Below are positions 39,030 through 48,865 of a DNA stretch of 64,000 nt, piece after piece (the first letter of the stretch is position 1; the number at the start of each line of letters is the position of its first letter). Source of the stretch: Dyella sp. GSA-30 (lineage in GTDB: Bacteria > Pseudomonadota > Gammaproteobacteria > Xanthomonadales > Rhodanobacteraceae). The translations under genes and the position numbers were made by a program. The notes beneath the pieces are model-generated. The model did not search any database. It saw only the letters and a list, made by a program, of their open reading frames with translations, and was not told the DNA's origin. The DNA is taken from the NCBI RefSeq assembly GCF_027924605.1, contig NZ_AP027042.1, forward strand, positions 5,433,524 through 5,497,523. The letters are read 5' to 3'.

Positions 39030-40501
39030 GCGCGTACCTCCAGCGCCGCACGTGCGACCGCAAAATCGTCGAAAGGCCGCTTGCCCGCAGCGCTCTCCTG
39101 ATAGGCTTCATGGCCCTTGCCGGCGACCAGCACGACATCGCCCGGCTTGGCCCGGGTTACCGCCCAGCGAATCGCAGCCGCGCGGTCGCGCTCGACTTTC
39201 GCCAGCCCAGGCCGGCTGAGGCCGGCGACGATCTGCGCGACGATGACGTCGCCGTCTTCGCTACGCGGGTTATCGTCGGTCACGACGATGCTGTCGGCCA
39301 GACGCTCGGCAATTTCACCCATGACCGGACGCTTGCCGGCGTCGCGATCGCCGCCGCAGCCGAACACGCAGATCAACTGGCCGGCGCAATGCGCACGCAA
39401 CGCCGTCAACGCCTGCTCCAGCGCATCGGGGGTGTGCGCGTAGTCGACCACCACCAGCGGTTCGTTGCCGAAACCGCCGAGGCGGTTCATGCGGCCGTTG
39501 ACCGGCTCCATTGCCTCGACCGCCTCGACGATGCTTTCAAAAGGCTCGCCAAGCGCGCCCAGGCAACCGACCACGGTCAATAGATTGGCGACGTTGAAGC
39601 GACCCAGCAGGCGGCTGCTTACCGGTCGTTCGCCCCATGGCGTGCGCAATACGAAGTTCAAGCCTTCGGACGAGGTCGTTATCGCCGTCGCGGCGATGTC
39701 CGCCTGCTCGTCACCGGCTGCGCTGTAGCGCAATGCACGTGCGCTTGCAGGCAGCCGCGCGGCGAGCTCGCGGCCAAAAGCGTCGTCGATGTTGATTACC
39801 GCGGCATGCAGGCTCGGCCACGCGAACAGCTTGGCCTTGGCCGCACCGTAGGCTTCCATGCTGCCGTGATAGTCGAGGTGATCGCGCGTGAGATTGGTGA
39901 ACGCGGCGATATCGAACTTCACCGCACCCACGCGACCCTGCTCCAGTGCGTGCGACGACACTTCCATCGCCACATGCGTCGCACCTTCGGCGCGGAACTC
40001 GGCCAGCAGACCCTGCACCTCGATCGCGTCGGGCGTGGTGCGTTCGCCGGCCTGCAAGTTACCGTGCAAGCCGGCACCCAATGTTCCGATGGTGGCTGCG
40101 CGATGCCCCAGGTGCTCCAGCGCATGCGCCAGGAGTTGCACGGTGGAGGTCTTGCCATTGGTGCCGGTCACGCCGATGACGTTCAATGCAGCCGACGGCT
40201 CGCCGAAGAAGCGCGCTGCGATGTCGCCGACGCGACCGTGCAGGTTGTCGATCCACAGCACCGGCACGTCCAGCGCGGTCTCGTTCGGAGCCGGGGCTTC
40301 GGCCAGCACCACGCGCGCACCACGCTGCACCGCGATGGCCGCGAATTTGATGCCGTGTTCGCGTGTGCCACGCAGCGCGAAGAAGGCATCGCCCGGGCGC
40401 ACGCGGCGCGAGTCGAGATTGAGGCCCGAAACGACGATATCGCCGGCACTGGCAGTGTCGGCGATGCCGCGGAGCAGTTGGTCGAGGCGGCGTGTCGTCA
40501 T
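39026..40501 (-). CDS. murE: UDP-MurNAc-L-Ala-D-Glu--meso-diaminopimelate ligase MurE
   Basis: MurE adds the third stem residue. The 491-aa ligase has LDSRRVRPGDAFFALRG, the ATP loop VTGTNGKTSTVQLLAHALE, and VVDYAHTPDALEQAL. VVTDDNPRSEDGDVI carries the DNPR motif that selects meso-diaminopimelate over lysine. It starts at 40501 with an ATGA overlap with ftsI. Longer upstream readings run into ftsI. Confidence 0.97.
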   Translation of the reverse strand: MTTRRLDQLLRGIADTASAGDIVVSGLNLDSRRVRPGDAFFALRGTREHGIKFAAIAVQRGARVVLAEAPAPNETALDVPVLWIDNLHGRVGDIAARFFGEPSAALNVIGVTGTNGKTSTVQLLAHALEHLGHRAATIGTLGAGLHGNLQAGERTTPDAIEVQGLLAEFRAEGATHVAMEVSSHALEQGRVGAVKFDIAAFTNLTRDHLDYHGSMEAYGAAKAKLFAWPSLHAAVINIDDAFGRELAARLPASARALRYSAAGDEQADIAATAITTSSEGLNFVLRTPWGERPVSSRLLGRFNVANLLTVVGCLGALGEPFESIVEAVEAMEPVNGRMNRLGGFGNEPLVVVDYAHTPDALEQALTALRAHCAGQLICVFGCGGDRDAGKRPVMGEIAERLADSIVVTDDNPRSEDGDVIVAQIVAGLSRPGLAKVERDRAAAIRWAVTRAKPGDVVLVAGKGHEAYQESAAGKRPFDDFAVARAALEVRA

Positions 40502-42312
40502 GGCGTCGCGTCCTCGACCGGCGCTTCCTCGATATTGGGCGCATCCGGTGGCTTGTTGCCAACCAAGCCGTTGTTGCCCTGCAAAGGTCCGCCGGCATAC
40601 CAGCGACCGATGTTGTCGGGTGGGATATTGAGCAGGCGCAACGCGCCATCCATCACCTTGGCAAACACCGGACCGGATACCAGGCCGCCGTAATAGCTGC
40701 CCTTCTTCGGGTTGTCGATCACCACGATGCCGACCAGCTGCGGATTCGATGCCGGCACCAGACCGGCGAAGGCGGCGCTGTAACTGTTCTTCGAGTAACC
40801 GCCAGCAGACGCCTTGTGCGCCGTACCGGTCTTGGCCGCGACGGTGTAGTTGGCGATCCAGGCATAAGGCGCCGCCGTGCCGCCCGGCTGCGTCACGGTG
40901 ATCATCATCTTGACGACCTGTTGCGCGATCTCCGGCGCCACGATCTGGCGCGCTTCGCCATCGACGCCCTTGACGAAGGTCGGCGAGTGCATGATGCCGT
41001 TGTCGCCGATGGTGGCGTACGCGTTGGCCAACTGCAGCGGCGTGACGTTCAAGCCATAGCCATAGCCAAGAATCGCCTTTTCGAGCGGACGCCAATCGCG
41101 TCCGATCTTCATGTGGCCGGCCGCTTCGCCCGGGAAGCCGCTATTGGTGCTGTTGCCGAAACCGAATGCGCGATAGGTGTCGTACATCAGGTTGGTATCG
41201 AGCTGCGTCGCGATATGCGCGGCGCCGACGTTGCTTGACTTGGTGAGCACGCCGGTCGGCGTCAGCACGCCCCAGTTGTGGGTGTCGTGGATATCGTGGC
41301 CGTAATAGAACCAGTGGCCGCCATTGGTATCGATCAGCGGGCTGTTCGGCGTGTACTTGCCGCTGGAAAGCGCCGCCGTCATCAGGATCGGCTTGACCGT
41401 CGAGCCGGGCTCGAACAAGTCGGTCATCGAGCGATTGCGGCGATCGCCCGGCTGGCTGTTGTGCAAGGCATTCGGGTTGTAGGTCGGCCAGTTCGCCATC
41501 GCCAGCACTTCGCCAGTCTTGACGTCGAGAATCACGACCGAGCCGGAGTCCGACTGCGACTTGTCGATCATGTTCTTCAGTTCGTTATAGGCCAGGAACT
41601 GAATGCGCCGGTCGATGCTCAGGGTCAGGTTGCGGCCCGGCTGCGGCGCACGGACCTGTTCGACGTCCTCGACGATATGGCCCTGACGATCCTTGATGAC
41701 CCGCTTGGCGCCCGGCTTGCCGGCCAACCAGTCGTCGAAAGCCAGCTCCAGGCCTTCCTGGCCGTGGTCTTCGATATTGGTGAAGCCCAGCACATGCGAG
41801 GTGACTTCGCCGGACGGATAGAAACGGCGGTACTCGCGCTGCCCCGCCACGCCCGGCACGTTCAAGTCGAGCACGACTTGTGCCGCGTCGGGGCTGAGCT
41901 GACGGCGCAGATAGACGAACTCGCGTTCCGCGCGTTGCAGCAGATACTGCTTGAGCTCGCCCGCATTGATGCCCAGCGCCGTGGCCAGCGCGGGAATGCG
42001 ATCTTCGTTCTCCAGCACTTCGGACGGATTGGCCCAGATCGACACCACTGGCGTCGACACCGCCAACGGCTCGCCGTTGCGGTCGAAGATCGTGCCACGC
42101 GACACCGCGATCGGCACCTCGCGCAGAAAACGCGCGTCGCCCTGGTTCTGATAGAACTGCTTGCGCACGACCTGCAGGTCGAAGGCGCGGGCGACCAGCC
42201 CCATCGAGGCCAGCCCCAGCACCACGACCACCGCGGTCATGCGCCGGCGGACTTTGGGCCCGCTCTTCTGTTGGCGGCGCGCGGTCGGCGCGGAGTGATC
42301 GCGCCGGCTCAT
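40498..42312 (-). CDS. ftsI: Penicillin-binding protein 3 FtsI
   Basis: FtsI is the septal transpeptidase. The 604-aa protein has one N-terminal membrane helix (AVVVVLGLASMGLVARAF) and a pedestal domain with SRGTIFDRNGEPLAVST. The catalytic motifs are STVK at about residue 303, SSN at about 358 and KTGT at about 494. It lies between ftsL and murE with 4-nt overlaps on both sides. The C-terminus extends as an acidic Pro-rich tail. Confidence 0.97.
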   Translation of the reverse strand: MSRRDHSAPTARRQQKSGPKVRRRMTAVVVVLGLASMGLVARAFDLQVVRKQFYQNQGDARFLREVPIAVSRGTIFDRNGEPLAVSTPVVSIWANPSEVLENEDRIPALATALGINAGELKQYLLQRAEREFVYLRRQLSPDAAQVVLDLNVPGVAGQREYRRFYPSGEVTSHVLGFTNIEDHGQEGLELAFDDWLAGKPGAKRVIKDRQGHIVEDVEQVRAPQPGRNLTLSIDRRIQFLAYNELKNMIDKSQSDSGSVVILDVKTGEVLAMANWPTYNPNALHNSQPGDRRNRSMTDLFEPGSTVKPILMTAALSSGKYTPNSPLIDTNGGHWFYYGHDIHDTHNWGVLTPTGVLTKSSNVGAAHIATQLDTNLMYDTYRAFGFGNSTNSGFPGEAAGHMKIGRDWRPLEKAILGYGYGLNVTPLQLANAYATIGDNGIMHSPTFVKGVDGEARQIVAPEIAQQVVKMMITVTQPGGTAAPYAWIANYTVAAKTGTAHKASAGGYSKNSYSAAFAGLVPASNPQLVGIVVIDNPKKGSYYGGLVSGPVFAKVMDGALRLLNIPPDNIGRWYAGGPLQGNNGLVGNKPPDAPNIEEAPVEDATP

Positions 42313-42581
42313 TGCGTCACCAACTGAATGTCCTGCGGCCGCGGCGTGAGCATGCCCAGTTTCTGCCGCGCCTCGTTATCGACGCGGCGGGGCTCGGCCC
42401 AGGTCGCCTGCTCCAGCTCCAGCTTGCCGTACTCGATATTCAGTTCGTCGCGCTCGTTCTGCAGGCGTGACAACTCGATGAACTGCACGCGGCTCTCGTG
42501 CTGCGTCCACACCACGGTGATCGCGCTCGCAAGCACGGCCACCAGGAGGATCAGCAGGAGGGCTGCGCCGATCACCTTCAT
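42309..42581 (-). CDS. ftsL: Cell division protein FtsL
   Basis: This small bitopic divisome protein of 90 aa has a single helix (LLLILLVAVLASAITVVW) followed by a coiled coil (IELSRLQNERDELNIEYGKL). Size, topology and position between rsmH and ftsI identify it. The ATG overlaps the rsmH stop. Confidence 0.92.
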   Translation of the reverse strand: MKVIGAALLLILLVAVLASAITVVWTQHESRVQFIELSRLQNERDELNIEYGKLELEQATWAEPRRVDNEARQKLGMLTPRPQDIQLVTQ

Positions 42582-43507
42582 GCGAGCTTCTCCGCCACGC
42601 GCAGCACGGCGGAGCGTGAACGCGGATTGACGGACAGCTCGTGATCAGAGGGAAACTGCGCCTTGCCCACGGCAGCCAGGCGCGCCAGCTTGGCCGCCTG
42701 CGGCGGACCACGGCGACTGCCTTGCACCTTGCCGGAATGGTCGCGGATAAACAGCTTGACCACGCGATCTTCCAGCGAGTGGAAACTGATGATCGACAGC
42801 CGACCGCCGACGTTCAGCCGCTCCAGCGCGGCGTCGAGCCCCTGTTTCAGGGATTCCAGCTCGCCGTTGACGCGGATACGCAACGCCTGAAAGCTGCGCG
42901 TGGCCGGATGCTTGCCCGGCTCGCGGCGGCCGACGACGCGCTCGATCAATGCAGCCAGCTCGCCAGTGCGCAGGATCGGCTTTTCGGCGCGCTGTTCGAC
43001 GATGGCACGGGCGATCTTGCGGCTGAAACGCTCCTCGCCATAGGTCCACAGCACATCGGCGATCTCGCGCTCATCGGCCTGCGCAATGAAATCCGCCGCG
43101 CTTTCGCCCTGCGTGGTGTCCATGCGCATATCGAGCGGCGCATCGGCCATGAAGCTGAAGCCGCGAGCGGCTTCGTCCAGCTGCGGCGAGGAGACGCCCA
43201 GGTCGAGCAGGATGCCGTCGAGGCCGGTGGCAGTTTCGTCCCACTCGGCCATGGAAGAGAAATTGGCGTGGCGGATCGACACACGCGCATCACTGGCAAA
43301 CTCCGCCTGCGCCGTGGCAATGGCCTGCGGATCGCGATCCATCAACAGGAGGCGACCGTCGGGGCCCAGGCGTGACAGCACCGCGCGAGCGTGACCGCCG
43401 CGTCCGAACGTGCCATCCAGATAACGCCCGCCAGCCTGCACGGCGAGTCCCTCCACTGCTTCACCCAGCATCACCGGGATGTGCCGCAACGCTTGTTGCT
43501 CGGCCAT
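42578..43507 (-). CDS. rsmH: 16S rRNA (cytosine1402-N4)-methyltransferase RsmH
   Basis: RsmH is a SAM-dependent rRNA methyltransferase of 309 aa. It begins MAEQQALRHIPVMLGEAVEG and has the SAM motif YLDGTFGRGGHARAVLSRLG, GILLDLGVSSPQLDEAARGF, and SIISFHSLEDRVVKLFI. The ATG at 43507 is preceded by GGGAG. The other 16S C1402 methylase, RsmI, is also in this window. The gene follows mraZ after 84 nt. Confidence 0.96.
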   Translation of the reverse strand: MAEQQALRHIPVMLGEAVEGLAVQAGGRYLDGTFGRGGHARAVLSRLGPDGRLLLMDRDPQAIATAQAEFASDARVSIRHANFSSMAEWDETATGLDGILLDLGVSSPQLDEAARGFSFMADAPLDMRMDTTQGESAADFIAQADEREIADVLWTYGEERFSRKIARAIVEQRAEKPILRTGELAALIERVVGRREPGKHPATRSFQALRIRVNGELESLKQGLDAALERLNVGGRLSIISFHSLEDRVVKLFIRDHSGKVQGSRRGPPQAAKLARLAAVGKAQFPSDHELSVNPRSRSAVLRVAEKLA

Positions 43508-43591
43508 GCCGCACTCCCGTCCCGTATCCTTAAAGAACCACCTGAAAACGCTTTTTTGAAAAAGCCACCTGACCCGCTGCAACCCCTCCGG

Positions 43592-44038
43592 TTACAGGCG
43601 CAAATCGGACATGTCGTCGCTGATTTCGTCTTCACCGATGGTCTGGCGGATCTTCGCCAGATGGGCTTGCTCGCTCCAAAGCTCGAACTTGTTGCCCATG
43701 CCCAACAACACCGCCTTCTTCTCGATGCCCGCCGCCGTCCGTTGGCTGCCAGGCAGAAGAATGCGTGCGGCACTGTCGGGTTCGACCATCGCGGCAGCAC
43801 CCACCAGCTTCATCTGCAATGCGCGATGCACCGCCTTGACGCTGGGGAGCGCATTGACCTGGTCGCGCACCCGCTCCCACTCCGCGTGCGGGAACAGCCA
43901 GAGGCAGCCCGACTCGAAGGGGTTGTAGGTGATCACCAGACGATTGGCACAGGCCTCCTCAACCAGCTCCCGATACGCAGTCGGAATAGCCAGGCGGCCT
44001 TTATCGTCAACGGTGATGGCGGTTTCGCCCTGAAACAC
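43592..44038 (-). CDS. mraZ: Transcriptional regulator MraZ
   Basis: MraZ is a ring-forming AbrB-like DNA-binding protein that represses its own dcw operon. The 148-aa protein starts at GTG ([20 protein letters not shown] after the initiator). A second repeat contains [20 protein letters not shown], matching the two SpoVT-AbrB domains. It is the first gene of the division cluster. The operator repeats described below lie directly upstream. Confidence 0.96.
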   Translation of the reverse strand: MFQGETAITVDDKGRLAIPTAYRELVEEACANRLVITYNPFESGCLWLFPHAEWERVRDQVNALPSVKAVHRALQMKLVGAAAMVEPDSAARILLPGSQRTAAGIEKKAVLLGMGNKFELWSEQAHLAKIRQTIGEDEISDDMSDLRL

Positions 44039-44049
44039 GACCGGCAGAC

Positions 44050-44084
44050 TCCACGAAATCCCACGATTTCACACCGGGACCCAC
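44050..44084 (-). promoter_or_regulatory. MraZ operator: four GTGGG-like boxes at 10-bp spacing
   Basis: On the minus strand GTGGG (44084-44080), GTGTG (44074-44070), GTGGG (44064-44060) and GTGGA (44054-44050) repeat exactly every 10 bp. MraZ rings are known to bind tandem TGGG(A/N)-N5 repeats upstream of mraZ. The array overlaps the -10 region and ends next to the ribosome-binding site, so binding would block transcription. Confidence 0.8.
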
Positions 44085-44111
44085 GATAGTCTCGCCCCTT
44101 GAGACTGTCAA
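44083..44111 (-). promoter_or_regulatory. dcw (mraZ) promoter, sigma-70 type
   Basis: On the minus strand a consensus TTGACA (44111-44106) is followed after 17 nt by TATCGT (44088-44083). The -10 overlaps the first MraZ box. The predicted start lies about 38 nt before the mraZ GTG. Confidence 0.82.
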
Positions 44112-44287
44112 GGGATTTTTGCTTGTGAATCAAGGAGAAAGGCAATGGTGTGGCAGTATTTCCAGCCTTTTCTGAGGAAGCCATTCAAGGTGATTGAATG
44201 CTCGGGATTTTTTGCTTTTTAAGCAGCGTTTTTTTGCGCCAGATCACAGTTGCCCGGAACGCAGGTTCTGAACATGCGTTCATCCCA

Positions 44288-44319
44288 CCGACCCCCACCG
44301 CGAATGCGGCGGAGGTCGG
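44288..44319 (-). terminator. Strong hairpin downstream of rnpB
   Basis: Fourteen-bp arms (44288-44301 and 44306-44319, two G-U type mismatches) enclose a 4-nt loop. It starts 17 nt after the 3' end of RNase P RNA. There is no T-tract after it on the minus strand, so it may be a processing or pausing structure and not an intrinsic terminator. The remaining bases to mraZ hold the dcw promoter. Confidence 0.4.
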
Positions 44320-44335
44320 CTTTAGAGAAGTAAAA

Positions 44336-44698
<363 letters not shown>

Positions 44699-44700
44699 AC

Positions 44701-45525
44701 TCACGAGTATAGCGCCTTCCTTGACGCCCCCGTAATCGCCGCGGCCAGCTTGGCCGCCTTCGATGGCGGCAATTCCTCGCTGAGAATGGCAAAAACGCGC
44801 TGCCCTTCGGCCAGATTTTCATCGACCTCTTCGCCACGGCCGGCCACCAGGATGACGCATTCGCCGCGCTGCTGATCGGGGTCGGCCACCACGCGCGCGG
44901 CCAGCTCGCCCAGAGGCTCGCCGATCACGGTCTCGAAGAGCTTGGTCAGCTCGCGCGCGAGCACCGCTTCGCGCTGCGCGCCAAAAACATCGCGCATATC
45001 GGCAAGACTTTCGGCCACGCGATGCGAAGACTCATAGAACATCAGCGTGCGCGCATCGCCGGCCAGTTCCTGCAGGCGGCTACGGCGCGCCGCCGCCTTG
45101 GGCGGCAGAAAACCCTCGAAGACGAAACGATCGCTCGGCAGGCCCGCCACCGAAAGCGCCGCAATCGCCGCACATGCGCCCGGCACCGGAATGCAACGGA
45201 TACCCGCCGCCCTGGCCGCCCGAACCAGCCGAAACCCCGGGTCGCTGATCAACGGCGTGCCCGCATCGGAAATCAGCGCCACCGACTCGCCACCCTGAAG
45301 GCGGCGAACCACCGCATCCACCACATCGCGCTCGTTGTGCTCATGCAGTGCGATCGTGGGCGTGTCGATGTTGTAGTGGATCAGCAACGGACGGCTGTGG
45401 CGGGTGTCTTCGGCGGCGATCACGGCAACGTTTCGCAGCGTCTCCACGGCACGCGCCGAGAAATCGTCCCGATGACCGATCGGTGTCGCGACCACCCATA
45501 ACTGGCCCGGCTGAGGGTGAGACAT
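44701..45525 (-). CDS. rsmI: 16S rRNA (cytidine1402-2'-O)-methyltransferase RsmI
   Basis: RsmI 2'-O-methylates C1402 of 16S rRNA, the same base modified by RsmH. The 274-aa tetrapyrrole-methylase-fold protein has LWVVATPIGHRDDFSARAVE, AAEDTRHSRPLL, LISDAGTPLISDPGFRLV and FVFEGFLPPK. It is divergent from lpoA. Its stop codon lies 2 nt before the 5' end of rnpB. A symmetrical CTATATATAG at 45592-45601 could contribute its promoter. Confidence 0.95.
   Translation of the reverse strand: MSHPQPGQLWVVATPIGHRDDFSARAVETLRNVAVIAAEDTRHSRPLLIHYNIDTPTIALHEHNERDVVDAVVRRLQGGESVALISDAGTPLISDPGFRLVRAARAAGIRCIPVPGACAAIAALSVAGLPSDRFVFEGFLPPKAAARRSRLQELAGDARTLMFYESSHRVAESLADMRDVFGAQREAVLARELTKLFETVIGEPLGELAARVVADPDQQRGECVILVAGRGEEVDENLAEGQRVFAILSEELPPSKAAKLAAAITGASRKALYS
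44706..44711 (-). promoter_or_regulatory. rnpB -10 box inside the rsmI 3' end
   Basis: TATACT on the minus strand lies 8 nt before the 5' end of RNase P RNA and within the last codons of rsmI. The -35 region is not obvious. The spacing to the RNA 5' end supports the call. Confidence 0.6.
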
Positions 45526-45722
45526 CGCAGGTTCCTTCAAACAATGAGTTACGCGGAGCGTTTCGTTGCGGCTCAGCGAGCGTGGACACCCTCTATATAT
45601 AGAAGCGTCCGCCAGGGGGCAGGCCACGACGAGCCGACCGCAAACACTTGCCGATGCCGGACACGGCACGGCGAGGCTGCATGGCGATCGGCTATGATCG
45701 CGCATTGTGACCCAAGACGATA

Positions 45723-47576
45723 ATGGATCTACGGATGACCATGCGCCTGTATCGCACCGCGGCCCTGGGGCTGGCGATTTCGCTCGCCATGACCGCCTGC
45801 GTTCCACCCGCAGCACAACGTTCACCGGCCGAAATCTCCGCATCGCTCAATGCGGATGCGCTCAGCCGGCAGGGGCAGTTCGATCAAGCCGCCAAGGCCT
45901 ACCTGGACCTGGCGACACTCGCACCGGATAACCGCGACCACTATCAGTTGCTCGCCGCCGAGGCATACAGGCAGGAAGGCAGGCTCGAGCAGGCCGCCCC
46001 GCTGCTGACCGGGATCAAGCGCGCGCGCCTGACCAGTACCGACCCGGTGTTGTACGACTTGCTGCAGGCGGAGATTGCACTCAGCCAGCACGACGCCCCC
46101 CGCGCGCTGCAGTTGACCACGCAGCCCTCCGTGGCCGTGCCGGCCGCGATGCAGTTGCGTTTGCTGGAACTGCGCGCGCGCGCCATGGAAGCCAGCGGCG
46201 ACTATTGGGGCGCGGCACGCAGCCGCGTGGAGATGGACAGCCAGCTCACCGGGCTCGACAACACGCAGAACCGCAAACAGATCATCGCCCTGCTCACTCG
46301 CGTCGGCGCGGATCCCTTGAAGCAACGCGCCGCCGGCATGCGCCCGGGCGACCGCATGCTGCCCTGGATCGACGAGGCACTGAGCCATATGGGCGTCGCC
46401 GTGGCCAGACCGCAGCCGGCACTCGATCAGCCGGTCGGTACCTTGATGCCCGGCGACAAGGCGAATGTACGTGAAGGCTACAAGATGCCTGGGCGGGTGG
46501 CCCTGCTGCTGCCCGCCAGCGGCAACTATGCCGGCGCGGGCTCGATCATCCGCGAAGGCTTTTTTGCTTCCTATGCCGATGCCGCACGCAACCATGCGCC
46601 GCGCGCGGAGGTACGTGTCTATGACAGCGGCGGCACCGCGGCGAGCGCCACCAAGGCTTATCAGCAAGCAGTCGACGACGGCGCACAGCTGATCATCGGA
46701 CCACTGACGCGTGCCGAAGTATCGGGCGTCTTTGGCCTGAGCCAGCTGCCGGTGCCGGTGCTGGCGCTCAATCATCCCGACGACAAGGCGCTGCCGGCCA
46801 CCGGCGCGAGCGAGTTCGGCCTGCTGCCGGAAACCGAAGGCGCGCAGGCGGCCGACCACATGGCCGAACAAGGCCTGCACAGTGCGTATGTCGTCATTTC
46901 CAGCGACGATTTCGCGCAACGCGCCGGCAGCGCATTCAAGGCCGAATTCGAAGCACGTGGCGGCACGGTTGCCGGCAACGGCACACTGGGCAGCGGCGTC
47001 AATTACGCCAGCGTCATTACCGGACTGAATGCCGCATCGGCTGCCAGCGACGCCGGCGTATTCATCAGCATGAAGCCGCAGCAGGCTCGCCTGCTGCTAC
47101 CGCAGCTGCGCCTGGCACGCATCAATGCGCCGGTTTTCGGCACCTCGCATATCTATGGCGGTGCGGACGACGCGGGCTCCAATCGCGACCTGGACGGCGT
47201 CGAGTTCTCCGATGCGCCCTGGCTGTTCGACGCACAGCCCGGACTACCCAATCACGATGACATCGCCACGCCACTCCCCGCCGCACGCGGCGTGTCGGCA
47301 CGCCTGTTCGCCTTCGGCATGGATGCATGGAACCTCGTACCGTATCTGGATTGGCTGCATGAACACCCTGGCAGTTATCTGCCAGGTGCAAGCGGTCAGC
47401 TGACCGCTGATCAGTTCGGTCGCATTCGACGCGTGCTTGTCTGGGCGAAGTTCCAGGACGGCATCGCGCACCCTTTGAACGGCAGCCTGCAGATGGATAG
47501 CGTCCCAATGTCGGCTCCGCCAACGCAGGGGCCGCCGCCGCAGTCGGCAATGAGCGACAATCCGCCAACCTATTGA
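45723..47576 (+). CDS. lpoA: LpoA-like outer-membrane lipoprotein, penicillin-binding protein activator
   Basis: LpoA reaches from the outer membrane to stimulate PBP1A. The 617-aa protein has a lipoprotein signal with lipobox AMTAC at about residue 26. A TPR-like helical N-terminal domain spans about residues 40-230. A periplasmic-binding-protein-like domain follows, beginning PGRVALLLPASGNYAGAGSI. The order rsmI (divergent), lpoA, yraN matches E. coli. A TATGAT at 45693-45698 may be its -10 box. In-frame ATG codons at 45735 and 45741 are alternative starts. Confidence 0.88.
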   Translation: MDLRMTMRLYRTAALGLAISLAMTACVPPAAQRSPAEISASLNADALSRQGQFDQAAKAYLDLATLAPDNRDHYQLLAAEAYRQEGRLEQAAPLLTGIKRARLTSTDPVLYDLLQAEIALSQHDAPRALQLTTQPSVAVPAAMQLRLLELRARAMEASGDYWGAARSRVEMDSQLTGLDNTQNRKQIIALLTRVGADPLKQRAAGMRPGDRMLPWIDEALSHMGVAVARPQPALDQPVGTLMPGDKANVREGYKMPGRVALLLPASGNYAGAGSIIREGFFASYADAARNHAPRAEVRVYDSGGTAASATKAYQQAVDDGAQLIIGPLTRAEVSGVFGLSQLPVPVLALNHPDDKALPATGASEFGLLPETEGAQAADHMAEQGLHSAYVVISSDDFAQRAGSAFKAEFEARGGTVAGNGTLGSGVNYASVITGLNAASAASDAGVFISMKPQQARLLLPQLRLARINAPVFGTSHIYGGADDAGSNRDLDGVEFSDAPWLFDAQPGLPNHDDIATPLPAARGVSARLFAFGMDAWNLVPYLDWLHEHPGSYLPGASGQLTADQFGRIRRVLVWAKFQDGIAHPLNGSLQMDSVPMSAPPTQGPPPQSAMSDNPPTY

Positions 47577-47618
47577 TCCAGCGCAGTCACCACGATGCTC
47601 GATCACTTCACCAGCCTC

Positions 47619-47688
47619 TTGTAGGAGCGACTTCAGTCGCGACCAGCTGTGACGCAACCGAGCGTCGCGGCTGAAGTCGCTCCTACAA
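47619..47688. repeat. REP-like inverted repeat (GTAGGAGCGACTTCAGTCGCGAC)
   Basis: Arms of 25 nt (47619-47643 and 47664-47688) with core TTGTAGGAGCGACTTCAG are near-perfect inverted copies around a 20-nt centre. The GTAGGAGCG..TTCAG.CGCGAC core is the widespread REP sequence of pseudomonads and xanthomonads. It lies between lpoA and yraN and could stabilise or terminate the lpoA transcript. Confidence 0.85.
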
Positions 47689-47830
47689 AGTTGGCAGCAT
47701 TGCCGCTTTCCCGACGTGCAAGTTCTCTTTTTCCGTAGCGCTCACGCTCACTGCACCGACTCGACATGCGCACCGATACGGTCGATAACAACGATCGCAC
47801 CCCGGAGCTGCAGTAAAGGCGAAGCGCAGC

Positions 47831-48187
47831 ATGCGTTCGACTGGCAATGTCTTTGAAGATCATGCGTACGCGGCTCTGCAACGTGCCGGCCTGGCGCTCC
47901 TCGCCCGCAACTACTACACGCGCCACGGCGAGCTCGATCTGATCATGCTCGATCGCCAGACCGTGGTTTTCATCGAGGTGCGCTACAGGAAAAACGCGCG
48001 CTGCGGCAGCGCACTCGACTCCATCACAAGCGGCAAACGGACCAAACTGATCCTCGCCGCGCAGAAATGGCTGATGTCGAATCCGAAGCACGCCCACCGT
48101 GCCTGTCGGTTCGATGTCGTCACTTATGACGGAGCCCTGGAGCAACCACACATGGACTGGTTGCGTAACGCGTTTACTACGGACTAG
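47831..48187 (+). CDS. yraN: YraN family (UPF0102) endonuclease-like protein
   Basis: The 118-aa protein has the restriction-endonuclease-like core of the family. It includes GNVFEDHAYAALQRAGLALL, HGELDLIMLDRQTVVFIEVR, and a Lys-rich helix in SGKRTKLILAAQKWL. Asp and Glu of GELDLI and IEVRYR would bind metal. The cellular role is not settled. It follows lpoA as in E. coli. Confidence 0.92.
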   Translation: MRSTGNVFEDHAYAALQRAGLALLARNYYTRHGELDLIMLDRQTVVFIEVRYRKNARCGSALDSITSGKRTKLILAAQKWLMSNPKHAHRACRFDVVTYDGALEQPHMDWLRNAFTTD

Positions 48188-48865
48188 GTCAGGGGCACGC
48201 GTGGCTCATCCGCTAAGCCAAAGCCGGCCAATGCCGTGAAGAGCCGCTGATTTTAAAATAACGCTGAAATGCTTGTAGGGGTAATCCTACAAAACCAGGC
48301 CACCGGCCAGTCCTTTGCAGACAAGCTATTGCCAGCACAAGGAAATATTCTTCTCGCACTCAGCATGCAGGGCAATACCTACCCGCATCACAGGCAGAAC
48401 CTCACGTACTGGCAATACAACGACACTTGCGCCAGAATTCGCGCCGTACGGGGGCGCATGTATGAGCCTGGCCGGACGCTGACAGGAGATTCAGCGTCGG
48501 GCAAGAGCGGCGCCCAGGGGTAATCAACTCGTACACACCAGGGATAACAAGCTGTATCGGTGTGGGCAAGGAGCCCTGCATGACATCCACGAGTGTGTAT
48601 CGCGCGCAAGCAAATGCTGCCCGCCTAGCCTCCCACAGGCTCGAGTTCGTCGGTAACGCCACGACGGGTTTCCTTCATTCCCACGCACCTGAGCGCCACC
48701 CGCTCCCCCAACGTCGGGGGCCGCGCCTGCGCCTGCGCTCCGTCGCCGCCTTTAATCACTCGACGCCTACCCGCTAGGGAGCGCGCGTCTCAACGGTCAG
48801 CTTCTCCGCGTTCGTTTCTGCGAACACGCGGACGGCCCGTTATCCCCTTCATCTACGAGCACGAC
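48188..48865. other. Gap between yraN and the T4SS cluster, no gene supported
   Basis: These 678 nt mark the border between the conserved yraN region and the secretion cluster. TTGTAGG and CCTACAA form a small stem at 48270-48290, and CGCTGA...TCAGCG forms another near 48478-48497. Two short ORFs lack ribosome-binding sites and motifs. No integrase, tRNA or insertion sequence is visible. The last 100 nt should carry the T4SS promoter. Confidence 0.4.

Noticed and set aside
48269-48777. Two short ORFs between yraN and virB7
   Set aside because: No ribosome-binding sites or motifs, and the first includes a stem-loop at its start.
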